Below, piece after piece: positions 1 through 6,957 of a stretch of DNA of 13,756 nucleotides. This stretch comes from Holosporales bacterium. Its GTDB lineage: Bacteria > Pseudomonadota > Alphaproteobacteria > Paracaedibacterales > UBA11393. Both the position numbers and the translations under genes were made by a program. A model generated the notes under the pieces. It was given only the letters and a program-made list of their open reading frames with translations, had not been told where the DNA came from and did not search any database. The stretch is from contig DPKF01000116.1 in assembly GCA_003542655.1 (NCBI GenBank), positions 1 through 13,756 of the forward strand, written 5' to 3'. Every line of letters starts with the position of its first letter. Within the stretch, counting starts at the first letter, position 1.

Positions 1-127
1 AATTAACATCTACCTATATTTCCAATGACCTACTCTATAGATTTTCGTCGCAAGGTTTTTGTTTTTTTCACTTAATCAAAACAATACGATACCTGTCAAC
101 CTCAGGAAAATTAATACAAATTTAAAT

Positions 128-148
128 GTCTAGCTGGCGCCATTAGAC
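128..148. repeat. near-palindrome GTCTA/TAGAC around TGGCGCCA
   Basis: The sequence GTCTA (128-132) and its complement TAGAC (144-148) flank the perfect 8-bp palindrome TGGCGCCA (135-142). The spacing is off by one base (GC on the left, T on the right). It lies about 90 bp upstream of the secreted-protein gene and could be an operator or a small hairpin. The symmetry is seen directly; the function is unknown. Confidence 0.35.
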
Positions 149-171
149 TGCTAATTCACAAGTGTGGCGTG

Positions 172-187
172 TTAAACATTTATTAAC
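172..187 (+). promoter_or_regulatory. CtrA-like box TTAA-N7-TTAAC
   Basis: TTAA at 172-175, seven bases, then TTAAC at 183-187 match the full alphaproteobacterial CtrA consensus TTAA-N7-TTAAC. The box lies about 50 bp upstream of the start codon of the secreted-protein gene, where a promoter would be expected. AT-rich DNA makes chance matches plausible (roughly one per few windows). CckA, the usual top kinase of the CtrA pathway, is encoded in this window. Regulation by CtrA is inferred. Confidence 0.4.
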
Positions 188-238
188 TATTTAGTGTTAT
201 ATTTAAATTATATAACTTAGATGATAGAAGGAATCGTT

Positions 239-1111
239 ATGAAAAAGACTAGTATACTGACATCCTTAATGGCTATAACAGCTGTTGTAACCGCAGGAAC
301 CCCAGGAGAAGAAAAATTAGAGCGCCGTCATTCTTTTAAGGCGCTAAAAAGTCATCGCTTAGCTCAAACGCCTGAAGCCGATCGCCTTTATAATAAACGC
401 GAAGGTGAACTTATACCACATGTTGATATGAGTGATATCAAAAAAGAGGGTGATTCAAGTGAAGCTTTGCGACAGGCAGCAGCCAGTCGCCCAAGTGGTT
501 CGCCACATATGGTTGAATCACAAAAAATAAAAAAGTCACTAGATGCGCTTCATAATGGCATATTACTCGGTTTTGACGAAATGCGTCTACCCCAAAAGGA
601 TCAATTACAAAAAATGCTAAGTGATCCAGATAAAGATAAATATAATGAAGAATTTCAGGATGAAATTCAAAATCTTCTATTGGATGCGCTTGCTCACCAA
701 CAAGGTCAGGCTGTGGATATAACATTACCAACCGAGAGAGCGGGAACACCGGAGGTGATAAAAGAAAACCTTGAGATGGCAATTTATGGCAATGCTGTTG
801 AATTTTGGGAAAGTCATGACATTAAACAAATGCGACAACTGCGTAATGTATCTATAACAGACAAAAATAAGCTTATCAGAGGGTTTAAAATTGCTGTTGA
901 AAACAAAAAAAAGATCAAGGAGTCTGTGTTCTTTGCTTATGGAACACTGGATGATGCAGATCTGGATCAGGCAAAAGCAGGTATTACAAGGTTGCAAGAT
1001 TTTGGTTTCACAGTCAATGCGTTAAGAGGAAATTTTCCAAACGCCAATTATGAAATATCGATAGACGGGGTTACGGCACAAGTGCGGATCAGCAAAGCGA
1101 TGCGTCGCTAG
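239..1111 (+). CDS. secreted protein of unknown function
   Basis: This is a 290-residue protein I do not recognise. I chose the ATG at 239 rather than the in-frame ATG at 221 because AGAAGGA (225-231) is a good ribosome-binding site 7 nt upstream, and because the protein then begins directly with a Sec signal peptide. That peptide has a Lys-Lys n-region, a hydrophobic stretch (about residues 5-18) and likely cleavage after VTA near residue 19. The mature part is hydrophilic, rich in Lys, Glu, Asp and Gln, with no cysteine and no membrane segment, and looks mainly helical. Residues around 30-95 are very polar and probably disordered. The last 70 residues look more ordered, ending in alternating beta-like segments (FAYGTLDD, YEISIDG, AQVRIS). 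The gene stands alone, convergent with xerD, behind a leader with a CtrA-like box. It is probably periplasmic or exported; in a host-associated bacterium it could be a secreted effector, but nothing shows that. Confidence 0.75.
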   Translation: MKKTSILTSLMAITAVVTAGTPGEEKLERRHSFKALKSHRLAQTPEADRLYNKREGELIPHVDMSDIKKEGDSSEALRQAAASRPSGSPHMVESQKIKKSLDALHNGILLGFDEMRLPQKDQLQKMLSDPDKDKYNEEFQDEIQNLLLDALAHQQGQAVDITLPTERAGTPEVIKENLEMAIYGNAVEFWESHDIKQMRQLRNVSITDKNKLIRGFKIAVENKKKIKESVFFAYGTLDDADLDQAKAGITRLQDFGFTVNALRGNFPNANYEISIDGVTAQVRISKAMRR

Positions 1112-1142
1112 TCAATAAAGCGTGGACTATCTTGGTGTTGGC

Positions 1143-1176
1143 TTTTCTACTTTTTTTCGCTGGAAAAAGTAGAAAA
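1143..1176. repeat. 13-bp perfect inverted repeat (hairpin)
   Basis: TTTTCTACTTTTT (1143-1155) is followed by an 8-nt loop and its exact complement AAAAAGTAGAAAA (1164-1176). It lies 31 bp after the stop of the secreted-protein gene and may act as a weak bidirectional transcription end. It is not a standard intrinsic terminator: the stem is AT-rich and no T-run follows on either strand. It directly abuts the IS-end-like sequence at 1178, so it could also belong to a mobile-element remnant. Confidence 0.6.
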
Positions 1177-1177
1177 C

Positions 1178-1198
1178 TGCACCCCAATCTCTAGACCA
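1178..1198 (+). mobile_element. IS3-family-like terminal repeat remnant (copy 1)
   Basis: TGCACCCCA, seven bases, then GACCA recurs with identical spacing at 6811-6831. From memory the pattern resembles the terminal inverted repeats of IS3/IS150-group insertion sequences (CTGxACCCC, AAAGTTgGAC). The bases after it (AT-rich, then AATTAAGAGTCGGTCAT) look like the leader of a lost transposase gene. No transposase reading frame remains. The shared motif is seen; its origin as a decayed IS end is inferred. Confidence 0.4.
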
Positions 1199-1280
1199 AA
1201 AAAATAAAAATTAAGAGTCGGTCATTTTTTTTAAATCCTATTCTAATATTATTTGTTGTTGAGTCTGTTGAACTGTGTGT

Positions 1281-1295
1281 AAATACGCAGTATTT
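1281..1295. repeat. small hairpin AAATAC-GCA-GTATTT
   Basis: A perfect 6-bp stem with a 3-nt loop. It is nested inside a wider 7-bp inverted repeat, AGTCTGT (1262-1268) and ACAGACT (1307-1313). It lies downstream of xerD in the convergent gap and has no T-run on either side. It may mark an RNA 3' end; no other function can be read from it. Confidence 0.35.
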
Positions 1296-1317
1296 TCTAC
1301 ATTTCCACAGACTAACT

Positions 1318-1338
1318 ATTGGGGGTGAATTCACCAAT
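1318..1338. repeat. palindrome abutting the xerD stop codon
   Basis: GGTGAATTCACC (1324-1335) is a perfect 12-bp palindrome. With ATT at 1318-1320 and AAT at 1336-1338 it would be an 18-bp palindrome, interrupted only by GGG at 1321-1323. It touches the xerD stop codon at 1339-1341. It could form a hairpin at the end of the cckA-xerD message or bind a dimeric protein. Symmetry is seen; role unknown. Confidence 0.45.
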
Positions 1339-2247
1339 CTATTTTGCCAGTGGATGATGGGTCTTTATGAGTGCTGTAATATGATCAGGGGACACATGCG
1401 TATAAATTTGTGTTGTTGATATGTCGCTATGACCTAAAAATTTCTGAATAGTAAATAAATTAGCACCATTTTTTAAAAGATGCGTTGCAAAGGAATGGCG
1501 CACAATATGGGGGGATATCAGTAAGGGATCAAATCCTATTTTTAAAGCCAGTTTCTTCAGGTTTTTAGCAAACCCTTGGCGGGTTAGAAACCCGGTTTTT
1601 GCAACAGAGGGGAACAGATATGAAGATTGATTTTTACCTGATAGCGATACATTCCGCGCTGTTAAATAGTTTATAATACTTTTAATGGCACTATGGTGTA
1701 AGGGAACCAAGCGTTCTTTTTCACCTTTCCCTTTAATCAATAAAAAGTTTTGGAGTTGTTTTGTTTTTCGCTCAAGTGTAAGGGCCGATAAAGGCAGCGA
1801 TATAAGTTCGGATACCCGCATGCCGGTTGCATATAACAGTTCCAACATGCAGGTTAAGCGAATGCCATCTAAGGTTACATCTTGATAGCTGCCTTCAATT
1901 AACGTGTTAATTTGTTCAATAGATAAAACTTTCGGAATTGTTCTTGATGCTTTTGGTTGTTTTAAGTGCAATGCTGGGCTGATTTCTAAATAGCCATCAC
2001 TTACTAAAAAACTAAAAAACTGTTTTATGCTTGATATTAAACGCGCAATGGATGTTGACTCAATTTTTTTATATTTTGTTGTTATATAGTGATCTAAATC
2101 TTCAGGGGTGCATTTTAAAACAGATTGTTTATAAAAGGTTGCAAATTGATCCAAGTCGCGCTTATAAGATTCAACTGTATTTTTAGATGCATTACGTTCA
2201 GCAATCATCATATCTAAAAACAAATCAATAGCTGCATTATTATTCAT
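1339..2247 (-). CDS. xerD: site-specific tyrosine recombinase XerD
   Basis: A 302-residue tyrosine recombinase, the normal length for XerC/XerD, which resolve chromosome dimers at dif under control of FtsK. The N-terminal core-binding (SAM-like) domain spans about residues 4-88, and the catalytic domain about 105-297. All active-site residues are visible: R144 in ATGMRVSEL, K174 in IKGKGEKERLVPL, H247 and R250 in SPHIVRHSFATHLL, H273 in LGHSDIS, and the nucleophile Y282 in TTQIYTH. It should therefore be active. The ATG at 2247 overlaps the cckA stop as ATGA, so translation is probably coupled to cckA. XerD rather than XerC is chosen on overall resemblance; the two are close paralogues and XerC cannot be excluded. 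A phage or element integrase is unlikely because the length is canonical and no att-like repeats were seen. Confidence 0.88.
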   Translation of the reverse strand: MNNNAAIDLFLDMMIAERNASKNTVESYKRDLDQFATFYKQSVLKCTPEDLDHYITTKYKKIESTSIARLISSIKQFFSFLVSDGYLEISPALHLKQPKASRTIPKVLSIEQINTLIEGSYQDVTLDGIRLTCMLELLYATGMRVSELISLPLSALTLERKTKQLQNFLLIKGKGEKERLVPLHHSAIKSIINYLTARNVSLSGKNQSSYLFPSVAKTGFLTRQGFAKNLKKLALKIGFDPLLISPHIVRHSFATHLLKNGANLFTIQKFLGHSDISTTQIYTHVSPDHITALIKTHHPLAK

Positions 2248-4655
2248 GACTGTATAACGCTTTTAACTTTACTTGCTAAATCTTTTAATGAAAAGGGCTT
2301 TGATAAAAAGTGAATTTGTTCACTGCTGTCTAGATCTTTTCTAAAAGTATCTTCTGCGTAACCAGAAATAAAAATTGTTTTTGTATTGGGTAAAATATCA
2401 CGTACTCTTTTATTGAGTGTTGGGCCGTCCATTTTTGGCATAACAACATCTGTAATTAAAACATCAAATTTATGACCTTCTTTTATTAGTTTTAAAGCGA
2501 TTTCACCATTTTCCGCCTCGACAACTTCATATCCTTTTTCACGAAGTGCACGTGCACAAAACATACGAACAGAGTCTTCATCTTCTACAAGCATTAAAGA
2601 TCCACCACCTAGTAAATCTTCTTGTTTCTCTTTTTTTTCTATGACTTGTTTTCGATCTTCTTTAAATGCAGGGAAATAAAGTATAAATATTGTTCCCTCT
2701 CCTACAGTACTTTTCACATCAACAAATCCTTGGCTTTGCTGCATGATGCCATAAACTGTGGATAAACCAAGACCTGTTCCTTCTCCAACCTCTTTAGTAG
2801 AAAAGAAAGGTTCGAAAACACTTTCTAACATAGCTTCAGGAATACCTGATCCAGTGTCTTGAATTTCAATGGCAACATATTCACCTTTTGGCATCACACT
2901 GTGGCCAATATGTTGTTTTCTGGCACAGGCGTAATTATACGTTTTAATAGATATAGAACCGCTATTTTCGCCGATTGCGTCACGAGCATTCACAACCAAA
3001 TTAACAATTACTTGTTCAATTTGTGAAATATCAGCACGAATTGTGCTAAGACCACGCCCATGATTGATATCAAAATCAATATTAACACCAATTAACCTGC
3101 GTAATAAAGCTGATAGCTCTGATAAAATTTCTGTTACTTTAATCACTTTAGGTTGTAAAGATTGTTGACGAGAAAATGCTAATAGTTGACGCACTAAATT
3201 TGATGCACGTTCTGCATTTTGTTTGATTTGAATCACATCTTTATAAGAAGAATCATTTGGCAAATGGCGTTGCAACAATAAATCACAATAGCCGATCATG
3301 GCTGTCAGTAGATTGTTAAAGTCATGAGCAATGCCACCAGCTAGTTGACCAACAGCTTGCATTTTTTGAGATTGTGTAAACTGTTCTTTTAAACGCGTTT
3401 GCTCAGAGATATCAATGAATTGGATGTAGAATTTGGTGTCACTTTTCTCGTTTAAATGATCTTCTAACACACTAATATGCGCTGTTGCGTGATACTTTTT
3501 ATCTTTAAATACAACCTCTAAAAGGGAGGCTTCTTCTTTTGAGTTTAACAAATTATTTAGATTTGTTTGAAATTCTTCCTTTTGGGTGGCCTCTAATAGA
3601 TCATAAAAAGATGACCCGACTGTTTGTACATTTTCATCAACAACAACTGAGTCAAGAATTAAAGAACCAAAAGCAGGATTAATGTTAATAATTTCCCCTG
3701 ACACTTTTAAGACAATTGCAGGTATTTTTGATTTACAAAAACTAGACTCATTCATAAAATCATCAGCTGCTGTATTGGCTGTTATAATGCCATCATCAAG
3801 ACGACATAATATGCCAGCCTCAGATTTTTTGCCATGATTACTTGGGGGAAAGTATAGGGCCTTAATAGATTTATAATCATTGATTTTTATTGTGATCGTG
3901 CGCGTTCTTTCATCTCCCTCTATAATGCTAAATTCGGGTATGAAATCTTTAATGCGACTACCAATAAGCGTATTTTTATCTTTTTGCAACCAATTAGCTA
4001 AAGTTTGGTTTGCTGCTAAAAAATGTTGCGTTTTACTGGCATAAAAAAATGCAAAGGGTGCATTATCTAAAAACATTTCCAACTGTTGGTGATTTTCCTT
4101 TGCTTTTTGAATCCCACCTAAATATCTTGTCAAATCAACAATGGAGATTAAAATCATGTTTTTACCATTAACATGTGTGGGATTAACGGCATGTATGCGG
4201 ACTAACCACCTATTTTCTTGCTGTCCTAATCCATCGCCACCACCTGATAATATAATTTCACCGGATAAATGCTCCTCAACCCATTTTTTAAATCTATGTT
4301 TTTCAGGGGAGGACTTAACCTTTAAAAGGAATTTCCTTAAAAATTCTTTTTGATGAGGATATAAATGCGGATGTGTCGTAAAAATTGTACGACCCTGTTC
4401 ATCAAAAACAACTGCCTCCTCTACTTCAGATAATGTCGCTGCAAAAACATGATGTAATCGAATTTGTTCATTAAGACGATGTTGTTGTCGATCAACTTTA
4501 AATAAATAGGCAATTATTAAGAATGAAACTATTGTAATCATCATCAGACTCATCCATTGCAATGGATGCGTTGTTGAATATAATAAATATGCAAGACCAA
4601 GCAACCAAAAAAATGTTAAAATTCCAAAAATAGCAGCTTGGGATGTCTTAGACAT
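2244..4655 (-). CDS. cckA: hybrid sensor histidine kinase, CckA type
   Basis: An 803-residue hybrid kinase. Two membrane segments (about residues 8-26 and 34-52) anchor it with almost no periplasmic loop, as in CckA. Two or three PAS-like regions follow (about 65-175, 190-285 and 305-420). The HisKA helix carries the phosphoacceptor H444 in LAGGIAHDFNNLL, a CckA hallmark. The ATPase domain has the N box (N556 in NLVVNARDA), the G1 box DTGSGIP (600-606) and a G2 box with GTGLGLSTV. The C-terminal receiver (about 686-800) has the acidic pair E691/D692, phosphoacceptor D736 in DVLITDVVMP and K786. In Caulobacter and relatives CckA passes phosphate through ChpT to CtrA and CpdR to control the cell cycle; no chpT or ctrA lies in this window. 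The RBS AAAGAG sits 8 nt before the ATG. The gene lies 99 bp after pdhB and overlaps xerD by 4 bp. The PAS sequences are divergent, so the input signal is unknown. Confidence 0.9.
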   Translation of the reverse strand: MSKTSQAAIFGILTFFWLLGLAYLLYSTTHPLQWMSLMMITIVSFLIIAYLFKVDRQQHRLNEQIRLHHVFAATLSEVEEAVVFDEQGRTIFTTHPHLYPHQKEFLRKFLLKVKSSPEKHRFKKWVEEHLSGEIILSGGGDGLGQQENRWLVRIHAVNPTHVNGKNMILISIVDLTRYLGGIQKAKENHQQLEMFLDNAPFAFFYASKTQHFLAANQTLANWLQKDKNTLIGSRIKDFIPEFSIIEGDERTRTITIKINDYKSIKALYFPPSNHGKKSEAGILCRLDDGIITANTAADDFMNESSFCKSKIPAIVLKVSGEIININPAFGSLILDSVVVDENVQTVGSSFYDLLEATQKEEFQTNLNNLLNSKEEASLLEVVFKDKKYHATAHISVLEDHLNEKSDTKFYIQFIDISEQTRLKEQFTQSQKMQAVGQLAGGIAHDFNNLLTAMIGYCDLLLQRHLPNDSSYKDVIQIKQNAERASNLVRQLLAFSRQQSLQPKVIKVTEILSELSALLRRLIGVNIDFDINHGRGLSTIRADISQIEQVIVNLVVNARDAIGENSGSISIKTYNYACARKQHIGHSVMPKGEYVAIEIQDTGSGIPEAMLESVFEPFFSTKEVGEGTGLGLSTVYGIMQQSQGFVDVKSTVGEGTIFILYFPAFKEDRKQVIEKKEKQEDLLGGGSLMLVEDEDSVRMFCARALREKGYEVVEAENGEIALKLIKEGHKFDVLITDVVMPKMDGPTLNKRVRDILPNTKTIFISGYAEDTFRKDLDSSEQIHFLSKPFSLKDLASKVKSVIQS

Positions 4656-4754
4656 AGAAAAATCTCTTTATTCAGCTATGTATATGATATCACGATATAT
4701 AGTGTTCTGAAATGGATGCGCTAAAGCAATTTACTATAATCACATGCTAAAATT

Positions 4755-5741
4755 CTAATTCTTGTAGCACACAGCTTTTACGGCATCGATAATATCATCT
4801 GCATGCGGCAAAGCAAGCTTTTCTAAATTAGCTGCATAGGGTAAGGGCACATCTTTTGCACAAACACGTTTAGGCTCCGCATCCAGATAATCAAATGCTT
4901 GTTCACAAACGACCATGCCAATTTCAGACCCGATGCCAGCAAAAGGCCAACCTTCTTCAACGCTGACAATCCTATTTGTCTTTTTAACAGAATTGATAAT
5001 TGTATCCGTATCAAGGGGGCGAATTGTTCTAAGGTCAATAACCTCAGCAGAAATACCCTGTTGTGCTAAAATTTCTGCTGCTTTTAGGGCGTAACCAACC
5101 ATCATAGAAAACGCCGTAATGGTCACATCTGTTCCAGCGCGAAGAATAGCGGCTTTTCCAATAGGAACAAGATGATCGCTACCTTCTGGCACATCATCAA
5201 ACGAATGACCATACATCAATTCATGTTCTAAAAATACAATAGGATTCGGGTCACGAATTGCCGATTTTAATAAACCCTTTGCACTAGCTGCATCATAAGG
5301 GCTGACAACTTTTAGGCCAGGACAATGCGCATACCAACTGGCAAAACACTGAGAGTGTTGTGCCCCAACGCGAGACGCCGCGCCATTTGGTCCGCGAAAA
5401 ACAATAGGACATCCTAATTGCCCGCCAGACATATAAAGCGTTTTAGCAGCAGAGTTTATAATTTGATCAATTGCTTGCATTGAAAAGTTAAAGGTCATAA
5501 ATTCGACAATGGGTTTTAACCCTAAAAAGGCAGAACCCACACCAACACCCGCAAAGCCATGCTCTGTGATTGGGGTATCTATAACGCGCTTGTCACCAAA
5601 TTTATCAAGCAAACCCTGGCTAACTTTATAGGCGCCGTTATATTCAGCAACTTCTTCCCCCATTAAGAATACAGATTCATCACGGATCATTTCTTCAACC
5701 ATAGCCTCGTTCAAGGCTTCACGTACAGTTAATGTTTTCAT
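4755..5741 (-). CDS. pdhB: pyruvate dehydrogenase E1 component, beta subunit
   Basis: A 328-residue beta subunit of the heterotetrameric pyruvate dehydrogenase E1, which with PdhA decarboxylates pyruvate and acetylates the lipoyl group of E2 in the cytoplasm. The transketolase-type pyrimidine-binding domain spans about residues 4-180, with GEEVAEYNGAYKVSQGL at 28-44, the catalytic-site Glu60 in DTPITEHG, and QHSQ at 128-131. The transketolase C-terminal domain spans about 195-318, with DLRTIRPLD and VEEGWPFAGIGSEI. Unlike PdhB of many free-living alphaproteobacteria, there is no N-terminal lipoyl domain; the protein starts directly at the E1-beta fold. A strong Shine-Dalgarno, GGAGG, lies 8 nt before the ATG inside the end of pdhA, 3 nt separate the two genes, and the pair is surely co-transcribed. 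The E2 gene pdhC and lpd do not follow; cckA does. A branched-chain oxoacid dehydrogenase beta subunit is less likely on sequence. Confidence 0.93.
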   Translation of the reverse strand: MKTLTVREALNEAMVEEMIRDESVFLMGEEVAEYNGAYKVSQGLLDKFGDKRVIDTPITEHGFAGVGVGSAFLGLKPIVEFMTFNFSMQAIDQIINSAAKTLYMSGGQLGCPIVFRGPNGAASRVGAQHSQCFASWYAHCPGLKVVSPYDAASAKGLLKSAIRDPNPIVFLEHELMYGHSFDDVPEGSDHLVPIGKAAILRAGTDVTITAFSMMVGYALKAAEILAQQGISAEVIDLRTIRPLDTDTIINSVKKTNRIVSVEEGWPFAGIGSEIGMVVCEQAFDYLDAEPKRVCAKDVPLPYAANLEKLALPHADDIIDAVKAVCYKN

Positions 5742-5744
5742 TGT

Positions 5745-6728
5745 TTAAGCCTCCACCAAAATATCTGTATACAATTCGTGCTCCTCAGGCTCTGGGCTTG
5801 TTTTGGCAAATTCAACGGTATCCAGCAGAATGTCTTTAATTTTTGTATCCAATGCTTTAAAATCATCCGCTGACATTAATTTTTTGTCTTCAATTATTGT
5901 TTTTATGTGTTGAATAGGATCATGACTATCTTTGATGTCATTCACTTCTTCTTTCGTTCGATATTTTGCTGGGTCAGACATTGAATGCCCGCGGTAACGA
6001 TAGGTTTTAACATGCAGCAAAACAGGGCCCTTTGTGCGGGCATGTTTTAAGGCCCACTGGCCAGCTTCATACATTTCAAGAAAATCCATGCCATTTATTT
6101 TTTTTGTAGCAAGGCCGTACGCTTCTCCCCGTTTTGTAAACTCTGTATCAGCCGCATGACGCTTAGTAGATGTGCCCATGGCATATTCATTATCTTCAAC
6201 AACATAAACAATTGGTAAATTCCAAAGCCCTGCCATATTTAATGACTCATAAACCTGGCCTTGGTTCGCGGCACCATCCCCCATATAAGCAACGCAAACG
6301 CCATTATCTTTTTTATATTGGTGCGCAAAGGCTAAGCCTGTTCCAAGTGATATTTGCGCGCCAACAATACCGTGCCCTCCAAAGAAATTCTTTTCTTTAG
6401 AGAACATATGCATTGAGCCGCCCTTACCTTTAGAATAACCAGACGCACGCCCCGTAAGTTCGGCCATAATGCCCCTTGGATCCATATCACACGCAATCAT
6501 ATGTGCGTGATCACGGTAAGATGTAATAACCGTGTCTTGTGGCTGTTGGGATAACTGCAGCCCCATAACAACGGCTTCTTGACCAATGTAAAGATGGCAA
6601 AAGCCACCAATAAGACCCATGCCATAAAGCTGGCCGCAACGTTCTTCAAAACGGCGGATTAAAAGCATTTTTTCATAAGCTTTTATCAAAAGTTCGCTAG
6701 ATACGGCTGTATTTTTTTTATTTATCAA
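5745..6728 (-). CDS. pdhA: pyruvate dehydrogenase E1 component, alpha subunit
   Basis: The alpha subunit of pyruvate dehydrogenase E1, about 327 residues. It binds thiamine diphosphate through MGDGAANQG followed about 22 residues later by EDN (about residues 149-180). It also shows the family signatures RRFEERCGQLYGMGLIGGF, YIGQEAVVMG, GKGGSMHMF and the loop RGHSMSDPAKYRT. The start is unusual: no ATG exists upstream of the conserved region. The frame opens with TTG at 6758, but that codon lies between the -10 box and the predicted transcription start at about 6752, so it cannot be used from that promoter. The TTG at 6728 gives MINKKNTAVSSELLIKAYEK, which fits the usual E1-alpha N-terminus, and I prefer it. 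No Shine-Dalgarno is visible and the leader would be only about 24 nt. An ATG exists only at codon 21 of this reading, already inside conserved sequence. It pairs with pdhB, 3 nt downstream. Confidence 0.92.
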   Translation of the reverse strand: MINKKNTAVSSELLIKAYEKMLLIRRFEERCGQLYGMGLIGGFCHLYIGQEAVVMGLQLSQQPQDTVITSYRDHAHMIACDMDPRGIMAELTGRASGYSKGKGGSMHMFSKEKNFFGGHGIVGAQISLGTGLAFAHQYKKDNGVCVAYMGDGAANQGQVYESLNMAGLWNLPIVYVVEDNEYAMGTSTKRHAADTEFTKRGEAYGLATKKINGMDFLEMYEAGQWALKHARTKGPVLLHVKTYRYRGHSMSDPAKYRTKEEVNDIKDSHDPIQHIKTIIEDKKLMSADDFKALDTKIKDILLDTVEFAKTSPEPEEHELYTDILVEA

Positions 6729-6758
6729 GACGATACTAAAATTAGTGTAGATGATCAA

Positions 6759-6787
6759 ACTATATCACATTGTGGAAAATCTGTAAA
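6759..6787 (-). promoter_or_regulatory. sigma-70-type promoter of pdhAB
   Basis: On the minus strand, TTTACA (6787-6782) is separated by exactly 17 bp from TATAGT (6764-6759), which is preceded by TG plus one base (an extended -10). Transcription should start near 6752. This is the best promoter-like sequence in the window. It decides the pdhA start, because it rules out the TTG at 6758. Confidence 0.65.
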
Positions 6788-6810
6788 AGTTTGTAACTAA
6801 AAAAGCGTAG

Positions 6811-6831
6811 TGCACCCCATGAGTTGGACCA
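6811..6831 (+). mobile_element. IS3-family-like terminal repeat remnant (copy 2)
   Basis: TGCACCCCA-TGAGTTG-GACCA shares TGCACCCCA-N7-GACCA with copy 1 at 1178-1198, in the same orientation. It matches the IS150/IS3-type end (ACCCC, AGTTGGAC) better than copy 1 does. It lies just upstream of the pdhA promoter. No transposase frame is left between here and 7001, so only an end or a decayed solo repeat remains. Identification is from memory of IS ends. Confidence 0.45.
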
Positions 6832-6895
6832 TTATGGCATTAAAATAAGAAAGTTTTTTGCATTTTTTGTTCATTTGACGATGATTGCCTGAAAT

Positions 6896-6922
6896 AAAAA
6901 AGGGTGCATAAAGCACCTTTTT
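6896..6922 (-). terminator. intrinsic terminator of the cyclase-gshA-transport operon
   Basis: GGTGC (6903-6907), loop ATAAA, GCACC (6913-6917), flanked by A-run and T-run. Read on the minus strand, the stem is followed by C and a run of six T, 80 nt after the symporter stop. The flanking A/T runs make it look bidirectional, but only the minus-strand operon feeds into it. Confidence 0.75.
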
Positions 6923-6957
6923 ATAATCTTTAAATTACGCAGACCTAAAATTCCTAT

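Noticed and set aside
438..997. Two minus-strand frames (114 and 90 residues) inside the secreted-protein gene
   Set aside because: They lack ribosome-binding sites and recognisable motifs and lie wholly within a gene with a good RBS and signal peptide.
1262..1313. Possible dif site near xerD
   Set aside because: The nested repeats here do not show two 11-bp arms around a 6-bp centre nor dif-like sequence; xerD genes need not lie next to dif.
4656..4754. Separate promoter for cckA between pdhB and cckA
   Set aside because: TTTCAG-17-TATCAT can be laid over this stretch, but the match to the -35 box is weak and similar matches arise easily in AT-rich DNA, so it is not listed as a feature.
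4823..5038. 71-residue minus-strand frame within pdhB in another frame
   Set aside because: It overlaps the conserved C-terminal domain of pdhB; pdhB needs no frameshift and the product has no family likeness.
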